From positions 4,712,001 to 4,776,000 of the forward strand of contig CP085629.1 of the NCBI GenBank assembly GCA_024704175.1: a stretch of 64,000 bases of DNA, written 5' to 3'. Below the pieces are notes generated by a model. The model was given only the letters and a program-made list of their open reading frames with translations. It had not been told where the DNA came from and did no database searches. The position numbers were made by a program, and so were the translations under genes. Within the stretch, counting starts at the first letter, position 1, and the number at the start of each line of letters is the position of its first letter. The DNA is from Paenibacillus sp. P25 (GTDB taxonomy: Bacteria > Bacillota > Bacilli > Paenibacillales > NBRC-103111). Positions 1 to 12,011 of the stretch are shown here, piece by piece.

Positions 1-660
1 GAGAAAGAAATCATCGATTTGCTGGAAATTTATTTAAAGAACGAAGGCTATCGCCTGCTGCGTGCGGGGAACGGCGTCGAAGCGCTCGGCATCCTGCAGA
101 AGGAAGAGGTCGATCTCATCGTGCTGGACATCATGATGCCCCAGATGGACGGGATCGAGGCCTGCCTTAAGATCCGCGAGCACCGGAACATGCCGATTAT
201 CATGCTCTCGGCCAAGAGCCAGGATATGGACAAAATCCTCGGTCTCAGCACCGGCGCCGACGATTACATGAGCAAGCCGTTCAACCCGCTGGAGCTGATC
301 GCAAGAATCAAGTCGCAGCTGCGCCGGTATACGAGGCTGAATGTGCCGCGCGCGAATAAAGAGCATGAAATCGAAGTCGACGAGCTCTGGATTAACACGG
401 CCACGCACGAGGTCAAAGTCGACGGCCGGGAGGTCCGCCTGACGCCCAGGGAATTCGCGATTCTGGAGCTTCTCGCCCGCAACCGGGGCCGCGTATGGAG
501 CATTGAGAAAATTTACGAAGCGGTCTGGAAGGAAGCCTACTTCGACGCCGACAATACGGTGATGGTCCATATCCGTAAAATCCGCGAGAAAATCGAGGAG
601 CGACCGCGCAAGCCGAAGTTTATTAAAACCGTCTGGGGAGTGGGATATAAAGTTGAGTAA
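1..660 (+). CDS. OmpR/VanR-type response regulator (5' truncated by window)
   Basis: Two-component response regulator that would bind DNA when phosphorylated by the histidine kinase encoded next to it. The reading frame is open from base 1, so the real start lies before the window; only the first dozen or so residues are missing. The receiver domain shows the phospho-acceptor motif VLDIMMPQMDG, the conserved Thr/Ser region (IIMLSAKS) and the Lys switch (SKPFNP). The C-terminal OmpR winged helix ends in TVWGVGYKVE. The stop overlaps the kinase start (653), which indicates translational coupling. Intact in the visible part. Which stimulus it serves cannot be read from sequence; VanR/S-like pairs often respond to cell-wall stress, which is only an analogy here. 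Confidence 0.93.
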   Translation, partial: EKEIIDLLEIYLKNEGYRLLRAGNGVEALGILQKEEVDLIVLDIMMPQMDGIEACLKIREHRNMPIIMLSAKSQDMDKILGLSTGADDYMSKPFNPLELIARIKSQLRRYTRLNVPRANKEHEIEVDELWINTATHEVKVDGREVRLTPREFAILELLARNRGRVWSIEKIYEAVWKEAYFDADNTVMVHIRKIREKIEERPRKPKFIKTVWGVGYKVE

Positions 661-2362
661 GAAAGAGAAAATACCGCGTCCGCGCAAGCCGTTTTTGCAG
701 CGGTTTCCATTCAATTGGTTTCCCTTCACCCTGCTCCGCAGCCTGATTCTGTTCCTGATCGACCTGTACCGGATGGGACGAAGCTCCGTGGAACGGAGCA
801 TCCGGCTGCAGCTCGTGCTGACGTTCGCCGTTTGTCTGGGGGCGTCGCTGATCGTCTATGGCCTAAGCTCGGCGATCTTCGGCCAGATCAATAAGGGAAC
901 GGTTATCGACTATTCGTCGGGCACCGAACGGATCGATAACGATGCCCGGGACCTGGTCCGCCAGCTTGAGCCGGAACCGGATTCGGTCGATGATCCGGTT
1001 CCGGGAGGGGGTGCTATTCCAGCCATACCGGGAGTCCCGCAGAGCTCGGTCCCGGACCCGAACGGAGGGAGCCCGGGGCGACCCCATAGTACCGCGACCA
1101 CTGCCGTACCTGCTGAGCCGGCTTCCCCGAAGACCATGCACGGAAACGGCAGGAAATGCGGCAGCGCCAGTTTTTGGAGGAAGTCAAGCGGTTCTCGACA
1201 AACGATAACTACAAAATTTTGATCACGGATCTGGAAGGCAAGGTTGTCTTCCGCAGCGAGAATGCGCCGGAAACGTACGTGGATGTGCATAATGTGATCC
1301 GTAACGCCATGAATGCCAGGAATAACCGGTTCGATTCCCGCAAGGAGTTCTCCAGCTTCTACCCGGTGAATTACAACGGGCAGAAATCGTATCTTATCGT
1401 GACCGGGATTCCGCGACCGATGATCAGCACGATTCAGGGAGAAAGCCCGCTTTCGATCTTGACCGCCTTGGCCGCCTTCATCCTTCTTTTTTACTATCTG
1501 ACCCAGAGGAAAATGCGCTACATCGAAGAGCTTGCCGGAAGTCTCCGCATCATCGCCACAGGCAATCTGGAATACCGGGTCCTGGAGCGTTCGCAGGACG
1601 AGCTCGGCTCGCTGGCCCGCGACATGAATCTGATGACCCGCGAGCTGCAGCAGAAGATCGAGGAGGAACGCCGCTCCGAACGCTTGAAGAACGAGCTGAT
1701 CACCAATGTCTCACATGATCTGCGCACGCCGCTGACGCTCATCATGGGCTACCTCCGGTCGCTGCACGATAAAAATTACGAGACGCCCGAGCAGGCCGCA
1801 AGCTACATTGGCATCGCCTACAGCAAATCCGAGAAGCTGAAATCGCTGATCGACGATCTGTTCGAGTATACGAAGCTGTCGAATCAGGATGTGCCGCCTG
1901 CATAAGAGCGGGGTGGCCATCAACGAGGTTTTGGAGCAGCTGGTCGAGGAATATGTGACCATCGGGGAGGAGCAGCAGGTAACCCTGATCCGCAGCATCC
2001 CGCAAGAGAAGCTGATCGTCAGCATCGATGTCGATAAAATGATCCGCGTGTTCGAGAACCTGCTCGGCAACGCGGTCAAATACAGCCCCAAGCCCGGCGT
2101 TATCTCGGTCGGGATGGCTCGGGAACGCGGCCAGGTCATCGTCCGCATCAGCAATAAAGCCGACGCACTCACCCGCGAAGAGCTGTCGCAGCTGTTCGAC
2201 CGCTTCTACCGGGTCGATTCCGCCCGCACGTCGGATACGGGAGGCTCCGGGCTCGGACTCGCCATCGCCAAAAGCATTGTAGAGTCGCACGGAGGCCGGA
2301 TATGGGCCGAATCGGAGAACGGGGAAATTCACTTTTATGTCCAGCTCCGGCTGGATGCATGA
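653..2362 (+). CDS. VanS-like sensor histidine kinase, frame broken twice
   Basis: Membrane sensor kinase paired with the upstream regulator (8-base overlap). Visible in order: basic N-terminus, a first membrane helix (about residues 47-70), an extracellular region containing a Pro/Gly-rich stretch, a second helix (SILTALAAFILLFYYL), a HAMP-like linker, the H-box VSHDLRTPLTLIMGYL, the N-box FENLLGNAVKYSP, and the G-box GGSGLGLAIAKSIVESHGG. The frame changes near 1100-1155 and again near 1890-1905; each fragment continues the same protein, so a single kinase of about 570 residues is inferred. The breaks are probably sequence errors, since many neighbours show the same. Inferred role: autophosphorylation and phosphotransfer to the adjacent regulator. 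Confidence 0.88.
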
Positions 2363-2364
2363 GA

Positions 2365-2407
2365 TCAAGCCGCAGCAAGCGGCAAGCCGCCGGATGCTGC
2401 GGCTTGT
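2365..2407 (+). terminator. GC-rich hairpin after the kinase gene
   Basis: Inverted repeat AAGCCGCAGCA / TGCTGCGGCTT directly downstream of the kinase stop. The T-run is poor (GTCGTTTGC), so it may be a weak terminator or only an mRNA 3' stabiliser. Confidence 0.45.
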
Positions 2408-2609
2408 CGTTTGCAGGGGTGCCTGCCTGCAGGCCGCCTGAGGAACACCGCCGCCGGCATCCGCTGGTCCCCACCTTCCTGTCCCCCTTCACAGGCTGGT
2501 ATTCGGGCGATCTTTTTGCTACAATGCAGGATAGAGCAAGGGGAGCGACACAGCTCTCCCCAATACATGGCAAAGCCTTTGCCTTCAAGAAGAGGAGCCC
2601 TGAACCATC

Positions 2610-3403
2610 ATGCCCGGATTTTTACTGGATTTGGACGGCACGCTGTACCATGGGGACCGGCCGATTCCGCACGCGGCGGAATTTATCCGCTGGTCGCGGG
2701 ACCGCCGTTTCCCGTTCCTGTTCGTAACGAACAATTCTTCGCGGACTCCCGGACAGGTGGCGGAGCATCTGCTCCGAACGGGAATCGAAGCCTCTGCGGA
2801 GGAGGTGCTCAGCTCGGCCCAGGCGGCCGCCATGCATCTGAAGAGCGACCGGCCGGACGGCGGTTCTGTTTACTGCATCGGGGAAGAAGGACTTCGGCTG
2901 GCGCTGGAGGAGGCCGGCTTTACGTTGGCGGCAGAGGCTGGGGACCAAGGTATTGCGGCCGTCGTTCAAGGCATTGACCGCAGCTTTCATTACGACAAGT
3001 TTGCTGAAGGCCGTGCGATACATCCGTCAAGGTGCCCAGTTCGTGCTGACGAACCCGGATCATCTGCTGCCGTGGAACGGCGAGCTGACGCCCGGCGCAG
3101 GCACTATTGCCGCCGCCATTGAGCGGGCGAGCGGGTGCAGCCCTGTCGTCATCGGGAAGCCTTCGCCGATCATCATGCAGTATGCCATAGCCCGGCTTGG
3201 ACTTCCGGCGGAAGACATCTGGGCGGTGGGCGATAACCTGAACACGGACATCCGCGGAGGCCGGGATTCAGGGCCGCCGCACGGCACTGGTGCTGACCGG
3301 TCTGGCCGACGCCTCCAACGTGGAGGAACAAATCGCCGCGACCGACGTACAGCCTGATCTGATCTGCGCGGATCTGCGGGAGCTTGCCGGGCGCATCGGC
3401 TAA
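2610..3403 (+). CDS. HAD-IIA family sugar phosphatase (NagD/AraL-like), frame broken twice
   Basis: Haloacid dehalogenase-type phosphatase of subclass IIA, probably acting on a small phosphorylated sugar or nucleotide. It starts MPGFLLDLDGTLYHGD, which carries the nucleophile DxD motif. Motif II is FVTNNSS, the Lys region is VIGKPSP, and the metal-binding acidic motif is VGDNLNTDI. The start is set by GAGGAG 14 bases upstream of ATG 2610. The frame shifts near 3000 (after HYDKF) and near 3265 (after DIRGGRDSG); the third frame supplies ALVLTGLADASN and the natural stop at 3401-3403, giving about 264 residues, normal for the family. It is a single gene in a separate transcription unit from the upstream two-component pair. 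Exact substrate not predictable. Confidence 0.85.
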
Positions 3404-3800
3404 TCCTGGACAGGGCAGCAGCAATACGCGCTGCTCTTTCTAACGGACATAGCGGGCTCTATCGAGGGTCGTTGGGGGTATGGCGATTTCTAACGGACAA
3501 GGGTGCAGCTATTTGTTCTCAAAGCGGCCAAAAGGACGGTGCTCGGAGCCATTAAGCGCTGTGAGGTCCGTTAGATTTTGAGAGCAGCTGTTTTTTCCGA
3601 ATTAGCATCCGTGATGTCCGTAAGAAGAGCATCTGATCGAAGCCCTTTCGATGAGATGCATTCGTGTCTAAGAGGAAGCTTTTCTTGCGAGCAGAAAGTT
3701 TACTGCACACTTTAGCTCTTTAATTTGCTCTTAAGAAAAACACGCTTTAAGCGATGCGCGTTCGCTTTCGGTTCCCTCCTCGCCCCACCAGCTATGCAAA
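3404..3800. repeat. Intergenic stretch with repeated TCTAACGGAC motifs
   Basis: No convincing gene in about 400 bp. TTTCTAACGGACA occurs at 3437-3449 and again exactly 50 bp later at 3487-3499. The inverted form GTCCGTTAGA is at 3566-3575 and a relative, TGTCCGTAAGA, near 3615. Direct plus inverted copies of one short word suggest a dispersed intergenic repeat. No transposase is nearby. Confidence 0.6.
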
Positions 3801-3802
3801 TA

Positions 3803-3844
3803 AAAAAACGGAGCACGGGTTGAATGAACCGGCTCCGTTTTTTT
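3803..3844. terminator. Bidirectional terminator downstream of the gltP-like gene
   Basis: AAAAACGGAGC ... GCTCCGTTTTT hairpin with an A-run on the left and a T-run on the right, so it can work on both strands. It lies just past the end of the minus-strand symporter gene. Confidence 0.85.
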
Positions 3845-3856
3845 CTATTGATTCCG

Positions 3857-5223
3857 TTACGCTTTCGATGCCGCCTTGGATCCGCCGAACAGCGGCTTGC
3901 TTTCGTACGTATCGAGCTCGTCGTCCGCTTCCTGGTTGAACGCCTCGCGGTCGAACTCCTTCTCCGAAGCCGCGACGACAAGCGAGCTGACGGTTGTTCC
4001 CGTCGCATTGATCGCCGTACGCGCCATATCGAGAATCGCGTCGATGCCGAGCACGAGCGCCATCCCTTCGATCGGCAGTCCGACGCTGGTCAGCACGACC
4101 GTGGTCGAGATCGAAGCCGGGCCGGGAACGCCCGCTACGCCGACGGATGCGACGATGGCCGAGCCGATGATCAAGAGGTAATGCGTCAGCGTGAGGTCGA
4201 TACCGAATACTTTGGCAACGAAGATCGCCACAATCGCCGGGTAAATCCCGCCGCGACCGTTCATGTTGATCGTCGCGCCGAGGGGGGCCACGAAGCTGGC
4301 GATCCGCTCCGAAACCTTCAGCCGTTTGGTGATGACTTCCAGGTTTACCGGGAGCGTCGCGTAGTCGCTGCGGGTCGTGAACGCAACGGCGATCACGGGA
4401 TAAATTTTCTTCAGGAACCGCAGCGGGTTCACACGGGCCACGAACGTCACCAAAGTGCCGTAGGTCAAGACGAAGTGCAGCAGGCACGCCACATAAAGGG
4501 CGATCACCACTTTGCCCAGCGGCAGCGAGGGAGGACAAGCCGTACTTGGAAGCCATCGTCGTCATGAGTCCGAATACGCCGTAAGGCGTCAGCTTAATAA
4601 CGAGCTTCGTCACGCGGAACATAATATGCCCGAACGATTGAATGAAGTCCTTGACCGGTTTGACACGCTCCGGCTTGCGGTTGCCTTCGATCGTAATCGC
4701 TACGGCTACGAACATGGCGAAGATAATGACCGGCACGACTTTACCCGTGGCCATGTCGTTAATCGGGTTGGAAGGCACCAGATCCATCAGCACCTTCGAG
4801 AAGGTCGGGATTTCCCGGGCCTTGAATGCCGCGTCCTTCGCATAGGAGATGCCTGCGCCCGGATCGATCACGAGGGCCACAATGAGCCCGATGGCCGCGG
4901 CAATCCCCGTCGTGAGCAGGAACAGGCCGATCGTTTTCGTACCGATCTTCTTCAGCATCCCCGGATCGGACACGGAGGTAATACTCGAGATGATCGTAGC
5001 CAGTACCAGCGGCATAACGATCATTTTGATCAGATTGACATAAATATTGCCGACGATGCCGATATCGGCCGCCTGGTCTTTGAACACGGCACCGACCACG
5101 ACGCCGAACAGCATGGCGAGCAGAACGCGGGTACCGAATCCCACCTTCTTCTTGGCGGCAAAAAAGAGCAAGGCCATAACCACAATCGAGGCAGACCCAA
5201 CTAGCTAAATATAGGGAATTCAC
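3857..5223 (-). CDS. Dicarboxylate/amino-acid:cation symporter (DAACS, GltP/DctA-like), frame-broken
   Basis: Secondary transporter that takes up glutamate/aspartate or C4-dicarboxylates with H+ or Na+. Hallmarks: multiple membrane helices, the re-entrant loop region SFVAPLGATINMNGRGG, the downstream GVAGVPGPASIST motif and MARTAINATGT near the C-terminus. A good ribosome-binding site (GAGGAGG) precedes a GTG at 5223; the coding frame from there (VNSLYLA...) joins the body frame (VGSASIVVMALLFFAA) only after a one-base change near 5190. A second break lies near 4520. Total about 455 codons, normal for DAACS proteins. Single-gene unit ending at the hairpin at 3803-3844. Substrate specificity between dicarboxylates and amino acids is not decided. 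Confidence 0.88.
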
Positions 5224-5375
5224 AGTAATGCGCCTCCTCATGAAGTCTTGGAATAGACAATTCCCATCCGTTTAGTTGGTATATTAAGACCATTTCCCTA
5301 TTTTGTCAATAAAAATATTTAACATCGCGGTGTAAGGAATACCGGCCCAGGAAGGGCCGGCTTCTGATCCGCCTG

Positions 5376-8300
5376 TTATCTCAGCACACTGGGCCACAGC
5401 ACGAAAGCATCGCGGTCCGCTTCCGCACCAAGCCTTCGCAGCGTCTCCGCCGCTTCCGAGCGGGTGACAGGCGTTTTGTTCCAGGCGTCGATGACCACCT
5501 TGCGGGTCCCGGAGAAGGCAAGGATCGATTGAGCCGCGCTTTTCAGCGACTCCGGCGACTCATCGCCGGCGGCCAGCCCCTCCTCATACTCCGGCATCGT
5601 ATAGATGCGCCTGCCGTTGTTTTCGATCCACAGCGACCAGCGCCCGTCCTTCAGCAGCAAATAGTGTCCCGCCTTCCTTGCAAAAGCGGGCCCGTTGGCA
5701 GAAGGCCAGCGAACCGTGAGCCCGTACGGGTTGGCCGGATCCGTCGAAGGAAGCAGCGTGATGCCGGAGGCCCTTGTCCCGGGAGGAGCGTGAAGCTCCC
5801 GGACAGTTTCACGTTCGGCGAATTGCAGCGCCGGGATGTCTTCGATCCAGAGACCGCGGGTAAGCACGCCCCAGATTTCCAGTTGCTTCAGCGTGCCGTA
5901 AACGGCATCCCATGACCACGGCAGGAACTCGGCGGCAATGTCTTTGGTCAGCACGCCGTACCCGGCCAGCAGATGCTTCACCCAAGCCATGACCGATTCG
6001 GTCAGGTGAGCCGGATCTTCCGCGGATTCTTCACTCTCCAGCGCGTACCATCGTCCGAGACCGGATTGAAACGCCGCCGCTCGGCCGGAGCGGCCTGCTC
6101 TTGGCGCGCCGCTTTCGCGGAGCCGTGCAGCCGAAGCGGAGCGAACTGGTCGTTCGACACGAGCCCGTCCCAGGCCAGATCGAGCAGATCCGCCATCACT
6201 TCGGACGGCGCGCGGCCGGTTTCCCGGCTGAGGGCGGTCAGGAAGCTGGCGCCCTTGCGGCGAAGCAGCTCCAGCGACCCGGCGTGCCGGGTTACCGTCC
6301 TTCCCGCCGTGAACGGCCGCATCAGCTCCTTCGACTCCGCGAGGAAGAAGGCGACTCGTCCCTCCTTCTCCCCGGGACCCTTTCGCCCGATCCAGACGAC
6401 CTCCCCCTCGGCGCAGAGCGTATCCAGCAGGTCCTTCCGGTAATCCGTCAGCCGCGGCGGGAACACCTGCGATTCCCACTGCGATAGCGGCAGGAAGCGA
6501 CCCTGCAGCATGGAGATGACCTCCAGAAGCCCTTCCTGCCCGCTGAGCCGCTCTCCGCTTGCGGCATGCTGCAGCTGCAGCGACCGATTGAGGTAACGGG
6601 CAGGCTCCACCGCTCTGTTCTTCTCGCGTAAAGCCGCCGCTTGCCGGCGAACGCGGCCTGCGGCCGCCTGCTTGTTCAGCCACCGCTCGCCGCCCGCTTC
6701 ATCCGGTGCTGCCTCGAGCTTCCCTCTCGACTCTTCCTCGAGCAAAAAGCGCCGCGCCTCCGCAGGCTCCATGCCGTACCTCACGCTGAGTTCCTTCGCC
6801 GTGATATACAGCCGCTTGTTCACGTATCTTCCTAATATAAGTTTGCTGCGCGGCAGGATCGCCCTCCAGCCTCTCATAGAACGCCGCCTCATCCGCACAA
6901 ATCCAGCGGCGGTCTCCTCCGATGCTCACGGTCGCGAGGCGGCCCTGCTCCTCCAGTCGCCGAAGCGACCCTTCGGCCGGACGGCCGGCGCCTTGATCCC
7001 GAAGCTCTTCGTCCGATGTATCTCCTTTTTCCTTTAAAAAGCGCAGCAAATCCTCTCCGCTGTCCAGCCTAAGCGCGCCGGACCCGGACGCCTCTGAAGC
7101 TTCCGCTTCCTCCGCAAGCGGTAGGCCCTCTCCTCCAAAGATCCGGCCGGCCGCCGCCCGGTCCAGCCCGATCAAATGCTGCTGCAGGTCTTTCGCCACG
7201 CTATCCGACTCGTACATCTGCGTTTGCACGAAATCCGCCAGGAACAAGGCCGCGAACGGGGATGGAAAGGAACCCCTCCGCAGGATGACCTCGATCTCCC
7301 CGGTTTCCGTACGTCGCAGCATGTCTTGCACCCGCTCCAAATCCAGCTCCTCGTTCAAGCATATCCGGACGGCCTCCGGGATAAAAGGAACCCGTTCGGC
7401 ATAAGGCATCGCTTCGCGCAGCGCTCTTCGCTCCGCGACCGTCTCTGCCAGGCGGGCCTGCGCGTGAAGCTGCGCGAGAGCAGGAGCGAGGTTTCCGCGA
7501 GTCGCCGGAAAGCCGCGGCGAACATCGGCGAGCCGGGGACCGACTCGCGGAGCAGCGCTCCCACATCGGAGGAGCGGACGCCCCGCACCAGCCCGGGCAG
7601 GTCCTGGGGCAGGCCCTCGAGGCCGGGAAATACCAGCTCAATGCCGTTATCCTTAGCATTGGAATAGAAGCGGACGGGCAGCTTCCGCTCCAGATGCCGC
7701 TGCAGGGCGAGCAGCCAGGTCCGGTTGAACGTCCGGCCGAACCAGCTGTGAATGACCAGATGCTGCTGCTTCTGGTCATCCTGGAACTGCTCGATCACGA
7801 TCCGCCGGTCCGTCGGAATGACCGAGACCGCCTTCTGCGAATGAAGCAGCGCCACCAATTGTTCCGCGGATACAGCATCCATGCAGTATTCTTCCATTAG
7901 CCATCCGGTAATAGCAGGTCCCGGCTCCTTCTCCATCCGCGCTTCGATTTCGGCCATGAACCGCCCGATCTCCAGCGAGCTTTCGACCGTCCGGCCCTGC
8001 CCTTCCCCGCGCCAGAACGGAATTTCGCTGAAGCGGTTCCCCGCCTCCGTTACATAGACGCGGTCACCCCGGATGGACTGAATTTTCCACGAAGAGGTCC
8101 CGAGCTGAAATACGTCGCCGACCCGGCTTTCATGGATATACTCCTCGTCCAGCTCTCCGAGATGAATCCGGCTGTCCGCGTGATGCACCGGGTAAGCGCT
8201 GCTCTGCGGGATTGTGCCGGCGCCCATGATGGCGGCCATCAGCGTTGCGCTGCGCCGGGTCAACCGTCCGCTGGAATGGTCCCAATCGATCAGGGGCCGG

Positions 8301-9714
8301 ACGAACGGGTAGAACCCGGACAATACCTCGAGCACCGCTTCCAGCCGCTCCGGCGGGAACCCGCGGTAAGCATAGCTGCGCGCGAACACCGCCTGCAGCT
8401 CTCCCGCCGTCCAGTCGCCGGAAGCGACCATGGCGACCGTCTGCTGGCACAGCACATCGAGCGCATGCCGCGGAATGCGGGCCGCCTCGATCGAGCGGGC
8501 CGCAATGTGCCGGGCCAGCACGGCGCACTCCGGCGACTGGCCGCGGTCGCGGGCGATAATGCAGCCGCGGCTCTCGCCGCCGACGGCATGCCCGGCCCGG
8601 CCGATGCGCTGAATGCCGGCGGCCGCGCTCTTGGGCGAATCGATCTGCAGAACGAGATCGATCGTCCCTACGTCGATGCCGAGCTCGAGCGACGCCGTAG
8701 CCACCAGGCGGCGGAGCTCGCCGGCCTTCAGCGCCCGCTCCACCTCGAGGCGCTGCTCGCGGGCGACGTCGCCGTGATGGGAGCGGGCCATCTCATAGCC
8801 CGCTCGCTCATTCAAATGCAGCGTCAGCCGTTCGCATAGCCTTCGGTTATTGACGAATACTATGACCGAGCGCGAGCCTTCCATAAGCTGCATGATATGC
8901 TCGGTAAGCGGTCCCCATACCGCTTCCTGCTTGTCCGACGTGAAGAGGCGTGCCGTGGGCAGCGTAACTAGGGTGCGGATCCGCTTCTCCATCCGGCTCT
9001 CGATAATCTCGACCGGCCGCGGCGGCGATTCGTGCGCTTCGTGCTCATAGCCGCCCAAATAGCGGGCCACCTCTTGAATCGGATTCTGGGTCGCCGATAC
9101 GCCGATGCGCTGGGGGAGCCGCCCGTCCAAGCCGTCAAGCGCTCCAAGGTGACGGACAGATGCGTCCCCCGGCGGTCCGCCGCCAAATCGTGAATTTCAT
9201 CCACGATGACCTGTGTCACCGTCCGGAGCGTCGCCCGTCCCTTGGCTGAGGTGAGCAGCAGATAGAACGATTCCGGCGTCGTCACCAGCACATCCGGCGG
9301 TTTCCGGAGCATCGCCGCCCTCACGCTCGGTTTCGTATCGCCCGTACGAACCCCTACCGTCAGTCCTGCCCAAGGCAGACCGGCGGCGGCGGCACATGCC
9401 TCGAGCTCCTGCACATAAGCTGCGGCATGGTGGTGGATGTCGTTGTTTAACGCTTTGAGCGGCGTAATATATAGAAGCTTGACGCCGGGAGCGTCCGGGG
9501 AGGATTCCCGTTCTTTATCCGTCAAAATGCGGTTCAGGCAGGGAAGCAGCGCGGCAAGCGTCTTCCCCGATCCGGTCGGTGCGGCAATCAGCGTATGTCT
9601 CCCCGCCATAATCGCTTTCCAGGCTTCTTTCTGGACTTCGGTAGGCTCCCCGAACCGCCGGATGAACCAATCCTCCAGCAGAGGATGAAAACCAAGCCGG
9701 CCGAGCAGGCTCAT
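5376..9714 (-). CDS. lhr: Lhr-type large ATP-dependent helicase, frame broken four times
   Basis: Superfamily 2 helicase of the Lhr (large helicase-related) family, roughly 1,440 residues, close to known Lhr length; members act in DNA repair and nucleic-acid remodelling. N-terminal motor: Q-motif region FGEPTEVQKEAW, Walker A AAPTGSGKT, motif II as VDEIHDLAADRRG (the DEIH form typical of Lhr), SAT motif IGVSATQN. The second RecA domain has VFVNNRRLCERL and RIGRAGH. Long C-terminal extension including winged-helix parts, ending WPSVLR. ATG 9714 is preceded by AAGGAGGCGG. The frame breaks near 9125, 7465, 6840 and 6040, with fragments in perfect family order. Divergent from the marR gene at 9885. 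It stands alone as a single transcription unit. Confidence 0.9.
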
Positions 9715-9794
9715 CGATACCGCCTCCTTGTATTACCCATCATGTCACTTATTAGCGCTATCATACCAGAATGACGGACATCCCAAAAGCCGCC

Positions 9795-9823
9795 TTGACA
9801 TCTTTACAGCGGCGGCCTATAAT
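9795..9823 (+). promoter_or_regulatory. Consensus sigma-A promoter for the marR-pump operon
   Basis: TTGACA (9795-9800), a 17-base spacer and TATAAT (9818-9823): an exact consensus promoter. It is followed by an AT-rich imperfect dyad around 9831-9850, where a MarR dimer could sit and repress. Confidence 0.88.
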
Positions 9824-9884
9824 TTATTTATACAGTTTAAATTTTAAGTTATGAAATAAACATCGCCACAAAGGGGCTGTCGCC

Positions 9885-10315
9885 ATGTCACCGTCGGATA
9901 CCGACATTGAACGATTTGAGAAAGCTTTTTTTGCGTTATTCCGTAAAATCGGACCGGAGCTTGGGCCGCCCCCGGCGTTCCCATTACCGGACCTCAGGTT
10001 ATGATGCTGTATACCATTCAGCGGGAGCGACCCTGCCAGGTCACCAAGCTGGCGCAGATGATGGAGGTCAAGCCAAGCGCGATCACCGTCATGATCGACC
10101 GGCTGGTGCAGCACGGATTCGTGTCCCGGACGCATGACGTTCATGACCGAAGAGTCGTCCTGCTGGAGATGACGGAGCGCGGCAAAGAGATATTGGAGGA
10201 AATCCGCAGGATGCGCTTCAAAGCTATGGGTCTTTATTTATCTCAACTGGAAGCGGAGGAGCTCACGGCCTTTATAAACACCTTTGAGAAGCTGGCGGAG
10301 CAGATTAACAAGTAA
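9885..10315 (+). CDS. MarR-family repressor of the adjacent drug pump, frame-broken once
   Basis: Winged-helix MarR regulator of about 143 residues. N-terminal dimer helix MSPSDTDIERFEKAFFALF is followed, after a frame break in the G/C-rich stretch near 9975-9990, by the recognition helix region VTKLAQMMEVKPSAITVMI and wing DVHDRRVVLLEMTERG (conserved DxRxxxLxLTxxG type). It sits behind a perfect promoter and directly ahead of a DHA2 multidrug exporter (12 bases between stop and next start), so it very likely represses its own operon until a drug-like ligand binds. The ligand is unknown. The break is probably a sequence error. Confidence 0.88.
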
Positions 10316-10327
10316 GGAGGAATAGGC

Positions 10328-11988
10328 GTGGAGAACATACTGGACAATAAAAAGAAAAAGCCCGCACAGAAGCGGACGCCTTAAGCGATAGCGTAACGAA
10401 AAAAGGAACCTCGGGCCTGCTCATCACCGGCCTCATTATCGCGATGCTGTTCGCATCGCTAGATAATACGATCGTCGGCACGGCCATGCCGCGGATCGTC
10501 GGCGACCTCGGCGGCCTCAGCCTCATGACCTGGCTGACCACAGCCTACATGCTCAGCTCAACGTCAGTCGTGCCGATCGCCGGCAAGCTGGCCGACCTGA
10601 TCGGCCGCCGAACGGTATACGTGGCCGGACTCGTGATCTTCATGGCCGGCTCGGCCTTGTGCGGCATGTCCCAAACCATGGGACAGCTGATTTGGTTCCG
10701 TGCGCTGCAGGGGATCGGCGGCGGCGTCATGATGCCGATGGCGATGATCATTATCGGGGATATGTTTACAGGCAAGGAACGCGCCAAGTGGCAGGGCGTC
10801 TTCGGCGCCGTATTCGGACTGTCGTCCGTTATCGGACCGCAGGTCGGAGGCTGGATCGTCGACTCCGTCAACTGGCACTGGGTATTCTACATCAATCTGC
10901 CGGTGGGCATCGTAGCCACCATTCTGATCGCCATCGGGCTTAAGGGAGGCGGCCGGCGGGAAGGTCCGGTTCAGTTCGACACCTCCGGCATGGTGACCAT
11001 GATCGTCGGGGTCGTCTCGCTGCTGCTGGCACTCACCTTCGGCGGCAAGGAATATGCCTGGGGCTCGTGGCAAATCGTCGGCTTGTTCGTTATTGCGGCC
11101 GTCTCGCTGACCGCCTTCGTGCTGATCGAATCGAGAACGGCGGAGCCGATTTTGCCGGTGCGCTACTTCCGCAATAAAACCTTTACCTTGATTAACGGCA
11201 TCGGCTTTCTGATGAGCGTCGGGATGTTCGGGGCCATCATGTTCGTGCCGCTGTTCATGCAGGGCATCGTCGGGATCAGCGCCTCCGCCTCCGGTACCGT
11301 CATGACGCCGATGATGATTACGATGATTATCGCAAGTGTGCTTGGCGGGCGTCTCGTATACCGAATGGGCATGCGGAATCAAATGCTGATCGGCATGATC
11401 GTCATGGCGGCGGGCTTCCTGCTTCTGGCTACGATGGGCATGAACACGTCCCGCTGGCTGGCTACCGGCTATATGATGGTGATGGGCCTCGGTATGGGCC
11501 TCGTGATGCCGCTTCTCACCTTGGCTCTGCAGGAAAGCTTCCCGAAATCCGAGCTTGGCGTCGTTACCTCGTCCAGCCAGTTCTTCCGCCAAATCGGCGG
11601 CACGTTCGGCATGACGATTCTCGGCGCGATCATGAACCATAAGTCCGACCGGCGGCTGACAGACACGCTCGTCCCGCTGCTCAAGCAGCTTCCCGCTCAA
11701 GCGGGAGACATGGTGAACCAAATCACGTCCATGGTGCACACCAATCCGCAGGGCTTGTACTCGATGCTGCTGAATCCCGAAGCGATGGCGAAGTTCCCGA
11801 AAGCGCTCCTGGATCAAATGATTCCGGTGATTAAAAGCGCCTTGGTCGATTCGCTGCACTCGGTGTTCCTGTTCGGTCTTCTCTTCGTGGTGCTGGGGGC
11901 CTTGATCGCACCTTTCCTTGGCAACATCAAGCTTTCCGACAGCCGCAAGAAGGAAACGGAGGGCGACCCCGCTCCCGCACAATCTTAA
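10328..11988 (+). CDS. MFS multidrug exporter of the DHA2 (EmrB/QacA) family, frame-broken once
   Basis: Fourteen-helix drug:H+ antiporter. GTG 10328 follows AAGGAGGAATAGGC, which overlaps the marR stop. The short basic N-terminus (MENILDNKKKKPAQKR) is joined through a frame break near 10375 to the membrane body starting LSDSVTKKGTSGLLITGLII. Motif A-like KLADLIGRRTVY, motif C-like GAVFGLSSVIGPQVGGWI and family motif LDNTIVGTAMPRI are present. About 553 residues. Context: second gene of a MarR-regulated operon, hence a substrate-inducible efflux pump. The substrate cannot be predicted. The long antisense open frames opposite it are composition shadows. Confidence 0.92.
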
Positions 11989-12011
11989 AGAATAGCTTCG
12001 CAGGGGCCTTG

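Noticed and set aside
5341..5362. CCGGCCC/GGGCCGG hairpin after the lhr gene
   Set aside because: Stem is clear but no T-run follows on either strand, so a terminator is not claimed.
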